From Duganella sp. CF402 (GTDB lineage: Bacteria > Pseudomonadota > Gammaproteobacteria > Burkholderiales > Burkholderiaceae_D): a stretch of 64,000 nucleotides of DNA. Shown here in pieces: positions 53,830-62,662 of the stretch (the first letter of the stretch is position 1; each line of letters starts with the position of its first letter). The translations under genes were made by a program, and so were the position numbers. The stretch spans positions 620,001 to 684,000 of the forward strand of contig NZ_FOBG01000002.1 of assembly GCF_900109645.1 (NCBI RefSeq), in the 5' to 3' direction. The notes beneath the pieces are model-generated. The model did no database searches, was not told the origin of the DNA, and was given only the letters and a program-made list of their open reading frames with translations.

Positions 53830-55254
53830 CTATAACCCGGCCCCCGCTTTGCGTTGCAAGCGCAATGCATCGATCAGCCCGAGCAGGCTCACCAGCGCCA
53901 CCAGCAGGAAGGCCAGCCGGTAATCGATGGCCGGCCAGTCGGCGATGCCGAGCTGCTGCGCGCTCCAATGGCCGAGCCGCACACCGGTCGCACCCAGCGC
54001 CACGCCAAGCCCCAGCGCGACCTGGAAGGCGGTGCTAAACAAGGTATTGGCCGCCGCCATGCGCGGCTGCGGCACATCGGCAAACGCGATGGTGTTAAGC
54101 GCGCTGAACTGCATCGAGCGCGTCAGGCCGCCGACGAACAGGATGGCGGCGATCAGCCACACCGGCGTGGCCGGCGTCAGCAAGGCACAGGCCGCCAGCG
54201 CGCTGACGTTCGCAAGGCCGTTCACCAGGATCACGGGCTTGAAGCCGAAGCGGCGCAGGATGGGCGTGGTAGCCGGCTTCATCATCAGGTTGCCGGCAAA
54301 CACAGCAATCACCAGCAGGCCGGAATGGAAGGCGTCAAGTCCGAAGCCGAGCTGGAACATCAGCGGCAGCAAGAATGGCACGGCGCCAATCGCCATGCGG
54401 AACAAGGAACCGCCGACGATGGTGATGGTGAAAGTAGGAATCGCAAACGAGGACAAATCGATCAGCGGATGCGCGGCGCGTTTCAGGTGCCAGCCCAGCG
54501 CGGCCAACAGCAGCAAGCCAATCAGCAGGCAGGCCACGGCCTCTTGCCAGTCCGGCTGCTGGCCGCCGATCACTTCCGCGCCCCAGGTCAACAGGAATAA
54601 GGCGCTGCCGCTCAGCACAAAGCCGGGCCAGTCGAACGGCCGCCGCTCGGCGGCGCGCTGGTCGGGAATCAGCTTCCACGCCAGCACCAGCGCGATCAGG
54701 CCAAGCGGCAGGTTGAGGTAGAAAATCCAGCGCCACGATGCATAGCTGGTGATGAAGCCGCCCACCGGCGGCCCCAGCACCGGCGCCACCAGCGCCGGCC
54801 AGGTCAGCGTGGCAATGGCCGCGATCAGCTTGTCCTTGGGCGTATTGTTGAGCACCACCAGCCGGCCGACCGGCACCATCATCGCGCCGCCCGCGCCTTG
54901 CAGCACGCGCAGCCAGACAAACTCGGTGAGGCTGTGCGCCATCCCGCACAGCACCGAGGCCAGCGTGAAGATGGCCAGCGCCGCCGCAAACACGCGGCGC
55001 GCGCCGAAGCGCTGCGCCACCCAGCCGCTGATCGGGATGAACACGCCCAGGGTCAGCAGATAGGCGCTGACGCCAATATTCAGGGCCAGCGGCGCCACGC
55101 CGAACGCGCGCGCCATGTCGGGCACCGCCGTGGTGATCACGGTGCCATCCAGATTCTCCATGAAGAACGCCCCCGCCACCAGCAAGGCTATCCATCTGCT
55201 AGTACCGTCTAAACCGTTTAGTGTGTTTTTCAAACCACGCTCCGAAACGAACAT
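53830..55254 (-). CDS. MFS transporter, DHA2 (14-helix) family
   Basis: A 474-residue drug:proton antiporter-type protein with about 14 membrane helices. Motif C-like and family marks include NLDGTVITTAVPDMARAFGV near the first helix, GWVAQRFGARRVF (motif A, loop 2-3), and LQGAGGAMMVPVGRLVV. The substrate is unknown. The first codon is uncertain: ATG 55254 has no ribosome site, whereas an in-frame TTG a few codons later has GGAG ahead of it. It is divergent from the second porin gene. Confidence 0.9.
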   Translation of the reverse strand: MFVSERGLKNTLNGLDGTSRWIALLVAGAFFMENLDGTVITTAVPDMARAFGVAPLALNIGVSAYLLTLGVFIPISGWVAQRFGARRVFAAALAIFTLASVLCGMAHSLTEFVWLRVLQGAGGAMMVPVGRLVVLNNTPKDKLIAAIATLTWPALVAPVLGPPVGGFITSYASWRWIFYLNLPLGLIALVLAWKLIPDQRAAERRPFDWPGFVLSGSALFLLTWGAEVIGGQQPDWQEAVACLLIGLLLLAALGWHLKRAAHPLIDLSSFAIPTFTITIVGGSLFRMAIGAVPFLLPLMFQLGFGLDAFHSGLLVIAVFAGNLMMKPATTPILRRFGFKPVILVNGLANVSALAACALLTPATPVWLIAAILFVGGLTRSMQFSALNTIAFADVPQPRMAAANTLFSTAFQVALGLGVALGATGVRLGHWSAQQLGIADWPAIDYRLAFLLVALVSLLGLIDALRLQRKAGAGL

Positions 55255-55331
55255 ACGTGCTAATTTTACGGCACTGCTATAAAGTCCACATTACAAACAC
55301 AACAACGAAGCACAACAACGGAGACAACCAC

Positions 55332-56651
55332 ATGAAGAGAACTGCCGCCTACGCAGCGTGCCTGTCCGCGCTCGCCATTCTTTCTGGCCACGCTGCCGCA
55401 CAATCCTCAGTCACGATGTATGGCACGCTCGATGTAGGCCTCGACCGTGTCGATAAAAGCCAGGGCAATGTACAGGGTACCGTGTTCGGCGTCAGCGGCA
55501 CCACGCCGGTACCGAACAGCATCGCTTCACCGGCCACCGTCACCTCGCGCCTGACCCCTTCGCACACGCGCCAGAGCAATATTGGTTTCAAAGGCGTGGA
55601 AGACCTGGGCGGCGGCTACCGCGGCCTGTTCGTGCTGGAGGGCGGCGTCACCATCGATAACGGCGGCCTCGCCAACGACAACCGCCTGTTCGGCCGCCAG
55701 GCCTACGTCGGCCTGACCACGCCGGTCGGCGAAATCAAGCTGGGCCGCCAGGCCAGTCCGATGCTGATCTCCTACTACCTGGTCACGCCGGAAGCGCTGG
55801 GCTCGACCGACTTATTCGGCGCCGGCCTGGTGGTCAACACCGTGCAGACCTGGCAGGACAACCAGATCAGCTACGCCATCAAGAAAGGGCCGTGGACCGC
55901 GATCGCGTCGTACTCCACCAACTCCGGCATCGGCAGCGGCATCAGCGCAGCGCGCTCGGTGGCCACCTCGTCGACCCCGGTCGCGACCGGCGCCACCGGC
56001 CAGATCGTCGGCGGCCTGACGGCCGGCACCGAAACCGCCAGCGGCCGTGGCCGCACCACCGGCGCCATGCTGGCCTACCGCACCGACGAACTGGTGGCGC
56101 TGGCCTCCTACCACCGCAACAACTTCGACAACGTGCCGATCGGCGTAGTCGCGGGCGGTAATCTGGTGCCGCTGTTCTTTGGCGAGCACTTCACTTCCTA
56201 CATGGCGGCCGCCAAGTACACCTTCCCCGGCGTCGGCACCTCGATCGCCGTGGCCGGCCACAACGCCCAGTTCACCCTGCGCGGCAATACCGATCCTGAA
56301 GTGCGCACCTGGACCGCCACCCTCAAGCATCCGGTCGGCGCGTTTGATTTGACGGCGGTGTTCCTCAACACCTACTTCACCAACTACACCAAGGGCAAGG
56401 ATCGCGGCCTGATGCTGGGCGTGGACTATAACTTCTCCAAGCGCACCGCCTTCTACACGCGCTTTGGCGGCATCAAGGACCGTCGCGGCAATGCGGTGGT
56501 CAGCAGCGCTACCCCGCTGCCGCTGGCGGGCGGTCCGGGCGCCATCCTGATCCCGCTGGGTACGCAGGAAGTGCCGCTGTTCTCGGGCGCCGGCCAGAAC
56601 ATTGACGCCCGCACCACCATGCTGAGCCTCGGCTTGCGTCATTCGTTCTAA
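55332..56651 (+). CDS. Gram-negative porin (second copy)
   Basis: The 439-residue outer-membrane protein has a signal peptide ending GHAAAQ, first strand SSVTMYGTLDVGLD, NIGFKGVEDLGGGYRGLFVLEGG, AYVGLTTPVGEIKLGRQASP and the C-terminal MLSLGLRHSF. It is about 80 residues longer than the porin at 20054, mostly in loop regions rich in Gly, Thr and Ser (near residues 215-245). Start at 55332 has GGAG upstream. It could supply uronates or oligosaccharides, being near the pectin island, but that is only positional. Confidence 0.93.
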   Translation: MKRTAAYAACLSALAILSGHAAAQSSVTMYGTLDVGLDRVDKSQGNVQGTVFGVSGTTPVPNSIASPATVTSRLTPSHTRQSNIGFKGVEDLGGGYRGLFVLEGGVTIDNGGLANDNRLFGRQAYVGLTTPVGEIKLGRQASPMLISYYLVTPEALGSTDLFGAGLVVNTVQTWQDNQISYAIKKGPWTAIASYSTNSGIGSGISAARSVATSSTPVATGATGQIVGGLTAGTETASGRGRTTGAMLAYRTDELVALASYHRNNFDNVPIGVVAGGNLVPLFFGEHFTSYMAAAKYTFPGVGTSIAVAGHNAQFTLRGNTDPEVRTWTATLKHPVGAFDLTAVFLNTYFTNYTKGKDRGLMLGVDYNFSKRTAFYTRFGGIKDRRGNAVVSSATPLPLAGGPGAILIPLGTQEVPLFSGAGQNIDARTTMLSLGLRHSF

Positions 56652-56689
56652 TGAAAAAAAACGGAGCACTGCCGGTACAGTGCTCCGTT
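56652..56689 (-). terminator. Intrinsic terminator of the ter operon
   Basis: A perfect 12-bp stem (AACGGAGCACTG, 56660-56671, with 56678-56689) closes a 6-base loop. On the minus strand it runs into an eight-base T tract, giving a strong terminator 35 bases after the terD stop. On the plus strand it follows the porin gene but lacks a T run, so it mainly serves the ter operon. Confidence 0.9.
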
Positions 56690-56724
56690 AAAGACTACTC
56701 ACAGCGGGAATCGTTATAAATCGT

Positions 56725-57306
56725 TTATAAGTGAGCGGCGATCTGCGGCAGCAGGTCGTCGAAAGTACGTCCGTTACCGTTCTCGCCGATCGCGTGCATC
56801 TTCCACTCGCCATTGTGGCGATACAGCTTGGCCATGATCTGCGCCGAGTGCGGTCCTTGCACCGACAGGTTGAAACGGGCAACCTCTTTGCCATTGCCTG
56901 CATCCAGCAAACGGCAATACGCATTCTCCACCTGCGCGAAAGTCTGGCCGGTGAAGCTGTTCACCGTGAACACCAGGCTCTTGATATTCGACGGTACCGC
57001 GTTCAGGTCGACGTTGATCTGCTCATCGTCGCCATCGCCGGCGCCGGTGCGGTTGTCGCCGGTGTGGACCACGCTGCCGTCCTTGCTTTTCAGCTGACGG
57101 AAGAAAATCACATCCACCGGACGATGGCCTTCATCGAACAGCACGCACGAAGCGTCCAGGTCGACTGCTTCGGTCTTGGCGCCGAAGCCGAGGAAGCCCT
57201 TACTCTTGATAGCGTCCCAGCCGAGACCCATCGTCACGCGGCCAAGCGCACCGCCGGCTTCCTTCTCCAGCGAGATCTTCTGGCCCTTGCTCAAATTGAC
57301 TGACAT
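56725..57306 (-). CDS. TerD-family tellurium/stress protein (TerZ-like)
   Basis: TerD-family proteins are calcium-binding beta-sandwich proteins in Ter stress systems. The 193-residue product has the N-terminal NLSKGQKISLEKE, GLGWDAIKS, the Ca-site GDNRTGAGDGDDE near residues 83-95, and the C-terminal half ending FDDLLPQIAAHL. It has a short insert (SKGFLGFGAKTE) after GLGWDA that distinguishes it from the copy at 58039 and resembles the TerZ subgroup. It is the last gene of the operon, 9 bases after the AIM24 gene. Confidence 0.92.
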   Translation of the reverse strand: MSVNLSKGQKISLEKEAGGALGRVTMGLGWDAIKSKGFLGFGAKTEAVDLDASCVLFDEGHRPVDVIFFRQLKSKDGSVVHTGDNRTGAGDGDDEQINVDLNAVPSNIKSLVFTVNSFTGQTFAQVENAYCRLLDAGNGKEVARFNLSVQGPHSAQIMAKLYRHNGEWKMHAIGENGNGRTFDDLLPQIAAHL

Positions 57307-57315
57307 AAAAACTCC

Positions 57316-58014
57316 TTATTGCGCGGACTGGCGCAGCAACCAGGCCTGGAACGAAGTACTGTTACGCGAGCAGATCAGGACTTTGCCCTTGCCCGAGAAA
57401 CGCAGCACCATGCCCTCGCCGCTGGTCTGGCTGTTCACCAGGTTGCTGAGGAATCCGCTGTTGCCGCCCGTGGTGACCGAGATTTCGTAGCGCAGCGCGC
57501 TATCCCATGCCACCACGTGCGAGTTATCGATAATGATGTCGCGGCCCGGCTCCACTTCCAGCTGCGAGATCCCGCCGAAGCCGGACACCGCCACCTGGCC
57601 CACACCACTGGTCTCGGTGATGAAGAAGCCGCCGCTTTGCGCAAACAGCGCATTGCCGACGCTCTGCGTGCGCACCTTCAGCTCGACGCCGGAGGTGGCG
57701 GCGACAAACGCGCCGTCGCTCAGCATGTACTGCTGGTTGCCGACGTCGAGGATCTGCATCGCACCGGGCAGGGTTGGCGCCAGCAAGCAATCGCCGTCGC
57801 CGCGCACCGCCTCGATGTGCTGCTGGAAGAAGGACTCGCCGTTGGCAAAGCGGCGCATGATTGCAGCGCCGATGCCGCCGGTGATCTTGCCCTTCAAATC
57901 GAGCGCGGCTTCCATCATCACCATCGCGTCCGATTCGCAGTAGATTTTTTCACCCTGCCGCATCGAGACATGCAGGAAGGGATCGACGTCACCAGTGATC
58001 GAAAATACAGGCAT
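57316..58014 (-). CDS. AIM24-domain protein (TIGR00266-like)
   Basis: The 232-residue protein is a single AIM24/TIGR00266 beta-helix: CESDAMVMMEAAL near residue 30, FFQQHIEA, LPGAMQILDV, and GGFFITETSGVGQVAVSGFG. Such proteins commonly accompany TerD genes but their activity is unknown. ATG at 58012-58014 has AAGGA 9 bases upstream; a TTG two codons earlier is less likely. It lies between two terD genes in one operon. Confidence 0.9.
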   Translation of the reverse strand: MPVFSITGDVDPFLHVSMRQGEKIYCESDAMVMMEAALDLKGKITGGIGAAIMRRFANGESFFQQHIEAVRGDGDCLLAPTLPGAMQILDVGNQQYMLSDGAFVAATSGVELKVRTQSVGNALFAQSGGFFITETSGVGQVAVSGFGGISQLEVEPGRDIIIDNSHVVAWDSALRYEISVTTGGNSGFLSNLVNSQTSGEGMVLRFSGKGKVLICSRNSTSFQAWLLRQSAQ

Positions 58015-58038
58015 GATCAAGAGTCCTTTCCGTGTGAA

Positions 58039-58614
58039 TTAAACGCCGACGCCGAACGAGCCGGCCAGCGGACCGAGGCCACCCTTGAAGCCCTGGCCGA
58101 CGGCCTTGAACTTCCAGTCGCCGCCGTTGCGATACACCTCGCCGAAGATCATGGCCGACTCGGTCGAACCGTCTTCCGACAGGTCGTAGCGGGCGATCTC
58201 GGCGTTGCTGCCGGCATTGACCGTGCGGATGAACGCCTTTTGCACCATGCCGAAGTTCTGGCGGCGGGCATCGCCTTCGTGGATGGTGGCGCAGATCGCG
58301 ATGCGCTCCACGTCGGCCGGCACCTTGGTCAGGTCGATGGTGACGGTTTCGTCGTCGCCATCGCCGGCGCCGGTGCGGTTGTCGCCCGAGTGGGCCACCG
58401 ACTGGTCAGGCGATTTCAGGTTGTTGTAGAAAATGAAGTCGCTGTCGTTGCGCACTTTGCCGTCGACTTTCAACAGGAAGGCCGAGCCATCCAGGTCGAA
58501 AGCATTGCCGTCGGTGGTGCGTACATCCCAACCGAGACCGACCACGATCTTGGTGAGGCCGGGAGCTTCCTTGCTCAGGTTGACGTTGCCGCCTTTTTGC
58601 AGACTGATTGCCAT
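58039..58614 (-). CDS. terD: TerD-family tellurium/stress protein (TerD/TerE-like)
   Basis: The 191-residue product is close to canonical TerD/TerE: SLQKGGNVNLSKEAPGL, GLGWDVR, FDLDGSAFLL, FYNNLKSPDQSVAHSGDNR and the Ca-site GDNRTGAGDGDDE. TAGGAG lies upstream of the ATG. A hairpin and a short repeat separate it from the TerC-like gene, suggesting different expression levels in the operon. Confidence 0.93.
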   Translation of the reverse strand: MAISLQKGGNVNLSKEAPGLTKIVVGLGWDVRTTDGNAFDLDGSAFLLKVDGKVRNDSDFIFYNNLKSPDQSVAHSGDNRTGAGDGDDETVTIDLTKVPADVERIAICATIHEGDARRQNFGMVQKAFIRTVNAGSNAEIARYDLSEDGSTESAMIFGEVYRNGGDWKFKAVGQGFKGGLGPLAGSFGVGV

Positions 58615-58640
58615 TTGTGATACTCCTAAAAATGAAAACC

Positions 58641-58698
58641 GGACTAGGTACTAGGTACTACGAGGCGGCGAGCCGTTGTCCGTAATGAACGGCCCGCC
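58641..58698 (-). promoter_or_regulatory. Intercistronic hairpin and short direct repeat
   Basis: On the minus strand GGCGGGCCGTT (58688-58698) pairs with AACGGCTCGCC (58667-58677), 10 of 11 matched, about 8 bases after the TerC-like stop. It is followed by AGTACCTAGTACCTAG (about 58645-58660), a 7-bp direct repeat. There is no T run. An RNA-processing or attenuation role is possible. Confidence 0.45.
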
Positions 58699-58705
58699 GT
58701 ATTCT

Positions 58706-59755
58706 TTACGCCGTGACGGCGAGAGTTTCTTGCTGGCGGCGGTGGCGTACAGAGGACCACACCGAAGCTGCGATAAACGCCACGCCAATCAGGCCGGTGA
58801 AGATCTCAGGCACATGGAACTTCATGCTTGCCAACATAATCGCGGCCAGGATACCGATCGCGTAGTGGGCGCCGTGTTCGAGGTACAGGAACTTGTCCAG
58901 CGTGCCCTTCTTCACCAGGTAAATCGTCATCGAGCGGACAAACATCGCGCCAATCGCCAGGCCCAGCATGATGATCACGACGTCGGTGGTAATCGCAAAC
59001 GCGCCGATCACGCCGTCGAAGCTGAACGAAGCATCGAGCACCTCGAGGTACAGGAAGCCGCCGATACCGCCGCGCTTCACCATATCGCCGACGTTGCCGC
59101 CGCCCTCTTCTTCCTTCTCCAGCAGGCTGCTGATGCCATCGACACCGACGTAGATCAGGATGCCCCACAGGCCGCTAATCAGCACCACCAGCTTCTGGCC
59201 TTCTTCCACCAGCGCCATACAGCCGAGCAGCACGCCGATCGCGATCATCACCGAAACCGAGGAGATGCGCCCCAGCGAACCGAGCTTCTTCTCGAAGTTA
59301 CCGAGCCAGTGCGTTTCCTTCTCCGAATCCAGCAGGAAGTTCAGGAACACCAGCAGCAGGAACATGCCGCCGAATGCCGCCACCTCAGCGTGGTGATTGG
59401 TCAGGTGCGTCGAATAGGTCTTCGGATCATTCAGCGCCAGCGTCCAGACGTCGACCACATTCATGTCCGCAGCCACCGCCACAATCACCAGCGGGAACAC
59501 CAGTCGCATACCAAACACCGCGATGATGATGCCGATGCCGAGGAACAGCTTCTGCCAGTACTCATCCCAGGTCTTCAACACCGAGGCGTTCACCACCGCG
59601 TTGTCGAACGACAGCGAAACTTCCATCGCCGCCAGAATCAGCGCGATACCAAAGGCGGACAAAGCGCCGCCCCACCCTGCAAGCTCATAGCCCCACCAGC
59701 CTGCCAAACCAAGACAGATAAAGCTGACGAGGAAAGAAATTCTGAAGTGCTTCAT
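58706..59755 (-). CDS. TerC-like integral membrane protein (DUF475 family)
   Basis: The 349-residue protein has about nine membrane helices and two inverted half-motifs with acidic residues within helices, AAMEVSLSFDNAVVNA (near 43-58) and EVLDASFSFDGVIGAFA (near 238-254), the hallmark of the TerC superfamily. A Glu/Gly-rich cytoplasmic loop (LLEKEEEGGGN) lies between. TerC relatives export metals such as Mn2+ or help metallate secreted enzymes. It leads the ter operon and is divergent from nhaR. Confidence 0.92.
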   Translation of the reverse strand: MKHFRISFLVSFICLGLAGWWGYELAGWGGALSAFGIALILAAMEVSLSFDNAVVNASVLKTWDEYWQKLFLGIGIIIAVFGMRLVFPLVIVAVAADMNVVDVWTLALNDPKTYSTHLTNHHAEVAAFGGMFLLLVFLNFLLDSEKETHWLGNFEKKLGSLGRISSVSVMIAIGVLLGCMALVEEGQKLVVLISGLWGILIYVGVDGISSLLEKEEEGGGNVGDMVKRGGIGGFLYLEVLDASFSFDGVIGAFAITTDVVIIMLGLAIGAMFVRSMTIYLVKKGTLDKFLYLEHGAHYAIGILAAIMLASMKFHVPEIFTGLIGVAFIAASVWSSVRHRRQQETLAVTA

Positions 59756-59856
59756 CGTTTTCTCTCGTAGTTATTAATCGATGCACGCAGTGTAAAGAAA
59801 ACCGACACTTTGAAAAATAGAAGATAATTGAAGTATTACTTCGTAAAAATCGAACT

Positions 59857-60759
59857 ATGAAAAACAGCGGATTGAATTTCAGACACTTGTATTTCTTCTG
59901 GACCGTGGCCAAGGAAGGCGGCGTCACGCGTGCTGCAGAGAAGCTCGGGCTGGCCGTACAGACCATCAGCATGCAACTGGCCTCGCTGGAGCAAGCGATC
60001 GGCAAGCAGTTGCTTGAACCGCAGGGACGGCGGCTGGTGCCGACCGAAGCGGGCCGGATGGCGCTCAGCTATTGCGACCAGATCTTCGCGCTCGGCGACC
60101 AGTTGCAGGACGCGCTGGAAGAAGCCGACACCGGCAAGATGCGCCTCACCGTCGGCATCTCCGACTCGTTGCCCAAGCTGATCGCCTTCCGCCTGCTGCA
60201 GGCGACACAAAACATGGGCACGCAAGTGCGGCTGGTGTGCATGGAGGATGAATTCGAAAACCTGCTGGCCGACCTGGCGCTGGGCAAGCTGGACGTGGTG
60301 CTGACCGACCGCACCGTGCGCGCCGGCGGCAGCCTGAAAGTATTCAGCCACCTGCTGGGTGAAAGCGACATGAAACTGTTCGGCACCCACAAGCTGGCGC
60401 GCAGGTACCGGCGCAACTTCCCGGCCAGCCTGGACGGCGCGCCGCTGCTGCTACCGACCCGCAACAACGCCCTGCGCGGCCGCATCGACGCCTGGCTGGT
60501 GCAGCACGGCGTGCGGCCGGAAATCGTCGGCGAGTTCGAGGACAACGCCATGCTGAACACCTTCGGCCGCAACGGGCTGGGCATGTTCTTCGCGCCGTCG
60601 GCGCTGGCGCAGGACATCGAAGACCAGTTCGGCGCCGTGCTGATCGGCGACGCCCCCGAGCTGCGCGAGCACTTCTACGCCATCTCCAACGCCCGCAAAA
60701 TCACCCACCCGGCCATCGAGGCCATCATGAACGCCGTCCACGCCGGTCTGTTTTCCTGA
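59857..60759 (+). CDS. nhaR: NhaR-type LysR regulator
   Basis: The 300-residue protein starts with the NhaR-specific HTH region LNFRHLYFFWTVAKEGGV and continues VTRAAEKLGLAVQTISMQLA. The effector domain includes GISDSLPKLIAFRLLQ and FGRNGLGMFFAPSALA. In E. coli NhaR activates the Na+/H+ antiporter gene nhaA in response to Na+. No antiporter gene is next to it here. It is divergent from the terC-like gene (101 bases between), so control of the ter operon is inferred. Its own ribosome site is poor. Confidence 0.9.
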   Translation: MKNSGLNFRHLYFFWTVAKEGGVTRAAEKLGLAVQTISMQLASLEQAIGKQLLEPQGRRLVPTEAGRMALSYCDQIFALGDQLQDALEEADTGKMRLTVGISDSLPKLIAFRLLQATQNMGTQVRLVCMEDEFENLLADLALGKLDVVLTDRTVRAGGSLKVFSHLLGESDMKLFGTHKLARRYRRNFPASLDGAPLLLPTRNNALRGRIDAWLVQHGVRPEIVGEFEDNAMLNTFGRNGLGMFFAPSALAQDIEDQFGAVLIGDAPELREHFYAISNARKITHPAIEAIMNAVHAGLFS

Positions 60760-60961
60760 CGCTACTCTGATCTAGCGCAAACCCGCGCGAAATACCCCGC
60801 CTAGAATAAATGCCGTCCCTCGCTGCACATCGTGCAGCGGGCTGAGGCATTGTGACTTTTGGTGAGAATTAACGACTGGAAAGTATGCGAAAATATTTAC
60901 AATAAGAAACAATTTTAACTTTCGCTCAACACACCCTTCCATATCCTCCAGCGAGATTCTC
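60760..60961. other. Intergenic region before the OmpA-type lipoprotein gene
   Basis: It contains a perfect 8-bp hairpin CGCTGCAC-ATC-GTGCAGCG (60821-60839) without a T run, and an AT-rich stretch with TACAAT (60898-60903) that could be the -10 of the next gene, though no good -35 is found. Confidence 0.4.
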
Positions 60962-62638
60962 TTGAAAACCTCCGTCAAGTTCCTCACGGTAGCCGTGTGT
61001 ACCACCCTGGTCAGCGCTTGCGCCACTGATCCACGGACCGGCCAGCCATCGTTCCAGGAAACCTTTGCCAGCAAAGATCCTTGCTCCAACAATGCCCGCA
61101 ACATCGGCATTGCCGCCGGCGCGGTGTTCGGCGCCATCCTCGCCAACCAGGTCAAGCATTCCGATAGCGCGCGGATCGTCGGCGCACTGGCCGGCGCCAC
61201 CGTCGGCGGCTTGATCGGCAAGGATATGGACGACCGCCGCTGCGCCCTGTCCAAGATCGCCAGGCAATACGACCTGAAGCTAAAGACCTCCACCGTGCTG
61301 GCCAACGGCGCCGTGGTCGATGACGCCAGCCTCGATAAAAACAAGAATGCCGAGGCCATCAAGAAAAGCTCGGTCGGCATGGTGGTGGAAGTACACGAAC
61401 AAGCCGGCAGCGGCGGCCATTTCGAAACCAATTCCGACCAGCTGACCGAACAGGCCCAACGCTACTTCTCGGCGATAGCCGATTCCTACAACGAGCGGCT
61501 GGCCGCCAACAACATCCAGGATCCCAAGGCCAAGGCGGACTACATCGCGCAGATCAGCAAGCGCAAGATCCTGCTCATCGGCCATACCGACGACACCGGC
61601 AGTTCACGCCTGAACGCCGACTTATCCGAACGCCGCGCACGCACCGTCGCCGCCTACATGGAAAAGCGCGGCATCGCCAAAGACTCGCTGTACTTCCAGG
61701 GCGCGGGCGAAGCTTATCCAGTCGCTGACAACAGCAGCGAAGATGGCCGCGCGCAAAACCGCCGCGTGGAAATTGTCGAAGTTGCCGATGCTGAAGGTTT
61801 CAATCGCTACCTGGCCGACCGCAAACCGCGCTACGAGTTCTATCGCACCGGCGAGGCCGCCGCGCCTGCCGCCATTGCCCAGGCCACGCCCGCCGCCGCA
61901 CCGCTGGTCGCCGCCGCGCCGGCCAAAACCACCACCGCCAAGCCGGCGAACAACAAGCCGGCCAGCAAGCCAACTGCACCGGCCACCGCGCCCACGACAA
62001 CCACCACGGCCGTTGCCGCAGCCAGGCCGGCGGCAGCAGCGCCAGCCGCAGCCGCCGACGGCATCGATTTTGGCGGTGCGCCATTCACTGCCGGTGGCAA
62101 CGTCGATATCGGCCAGCTTGCCAGTGCCAAGCGCGCCACGTTCTCGCTGATCAGCACAGCGTATGCCGACGAGCCAGCCATCATTGCCGACTGCTCGCGC
62201 GACCGGCCGCGCATTGCCAACAGCGTCAAGACGCTGACGGACGGCAAAGTCTACAAGACCAGCGAACACCTGCCCGGCCTGTATGGCAAGACTTGGGCCG
62301 ACATCGTCAACGGCCACCTGATCGTGTTAAACAAGGTAGCCGTGCTGGCCGGCGATGGCGCCGCCGCCAACCTGCCGGAATTCAAGGTCTACTCCGGCTA
62401 CAACCCATCCAACAGCGCCAGCGCAGTTCCCACGCTGACCGCCACGCCGGCGGTCAATACCTACCTCGGCAACAAGGGCGTGCTGTATCGCATGTTCTTG
62501 AACGGCAAAGGCGGCTTGAACTGTGTCGACGTGGTGTTCGCCAACGATGGCGCCGCCCAGGCCAAGAGCGGGCGCCTGCTCTACTCGCGCTCCGCGCGCC
62601 TGATGTCGGCGGACTTCAAACCTGCAATCAATAAATAA
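60962..62638 (+). CDS. OmpA-domain lipoprotein with glycine zipper and extra C-terminal domain
   Basis: The 558-residue product starts at a TTG (no suitable ATG exists) with a lipoprotein signal ending LVSAC. Order: glycine-zipper segment (residues about 45-80; GALAGATVGGLIGKDMD), an OmpA peptidoglycan-binding domain (about 140-270; GHTDDTGSSRLNADLSERRA, NRRVEI), an Ala/Pro/Thr-rich linker (about 295-365), and a C-terminal domain of about 190 residues with two Cys (IADCSRD, GLNCVDVV) that I do not recognise. It likely anchors the outer membrane to peptidoglycan. It precedes a membrane protein by 24 bases. Confidence 0.88.
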   Translation: MKTSVKFLTVAVCTTLVSACATDPRTGQPSFQETFASKDPCSNNARNIGIAAGAVFGAILANQVKHSDSARIVGALAGATVGGLIGKDMDDRRCALSKIARQYDLKLKTSTVLANGAVVDDASLDKNKNAEAIKKSSVGMVVEVHEQAGSGGHFETNSDQLTEQAQRYFSAIADSYNERLAANNIQDPKAKADYIAQISKRKILLIGHTDDTGSSRLNADLSERRARTVAAYMEKRGIAKDSLYFQGAGEAYPVADNSSEDGRAQNRRVEIVEVADAEGFNRYLADRKPRYEFYRTGEAAAPAAIAQATPAAAPLVAAAPAKTTTAKPANNKPASKPTAPATAPTTTTTAVAAARPAAAAPAAAADGIDFGGAPFTAGGNVDIGQLASAKRATFSLISTAYADEPAIIADCSRDRPRIANSVKTLTDGKVYKTSEHLPGLYGKTWADIVNGHLIVLNKVAVLAGDGAAANLPEFKVYSGYNPSNSASAVPTLTATPAVNTYLGNKGVLYRMFLNGKGGLNCVDVVFANDGAAQAKSGRLLYSRSARLMSADFKPAINK

Positions 62639-62662
62639 CAAACAAAACAAAGGGATGCTCTC

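Noticed and set aside
53830..55254. DHA2 transporter as the missing uronate importer
   Set aside because: Its motifs are those of 14-helix drug exporters, it is outside the operons and it carries no pectin-type operator.
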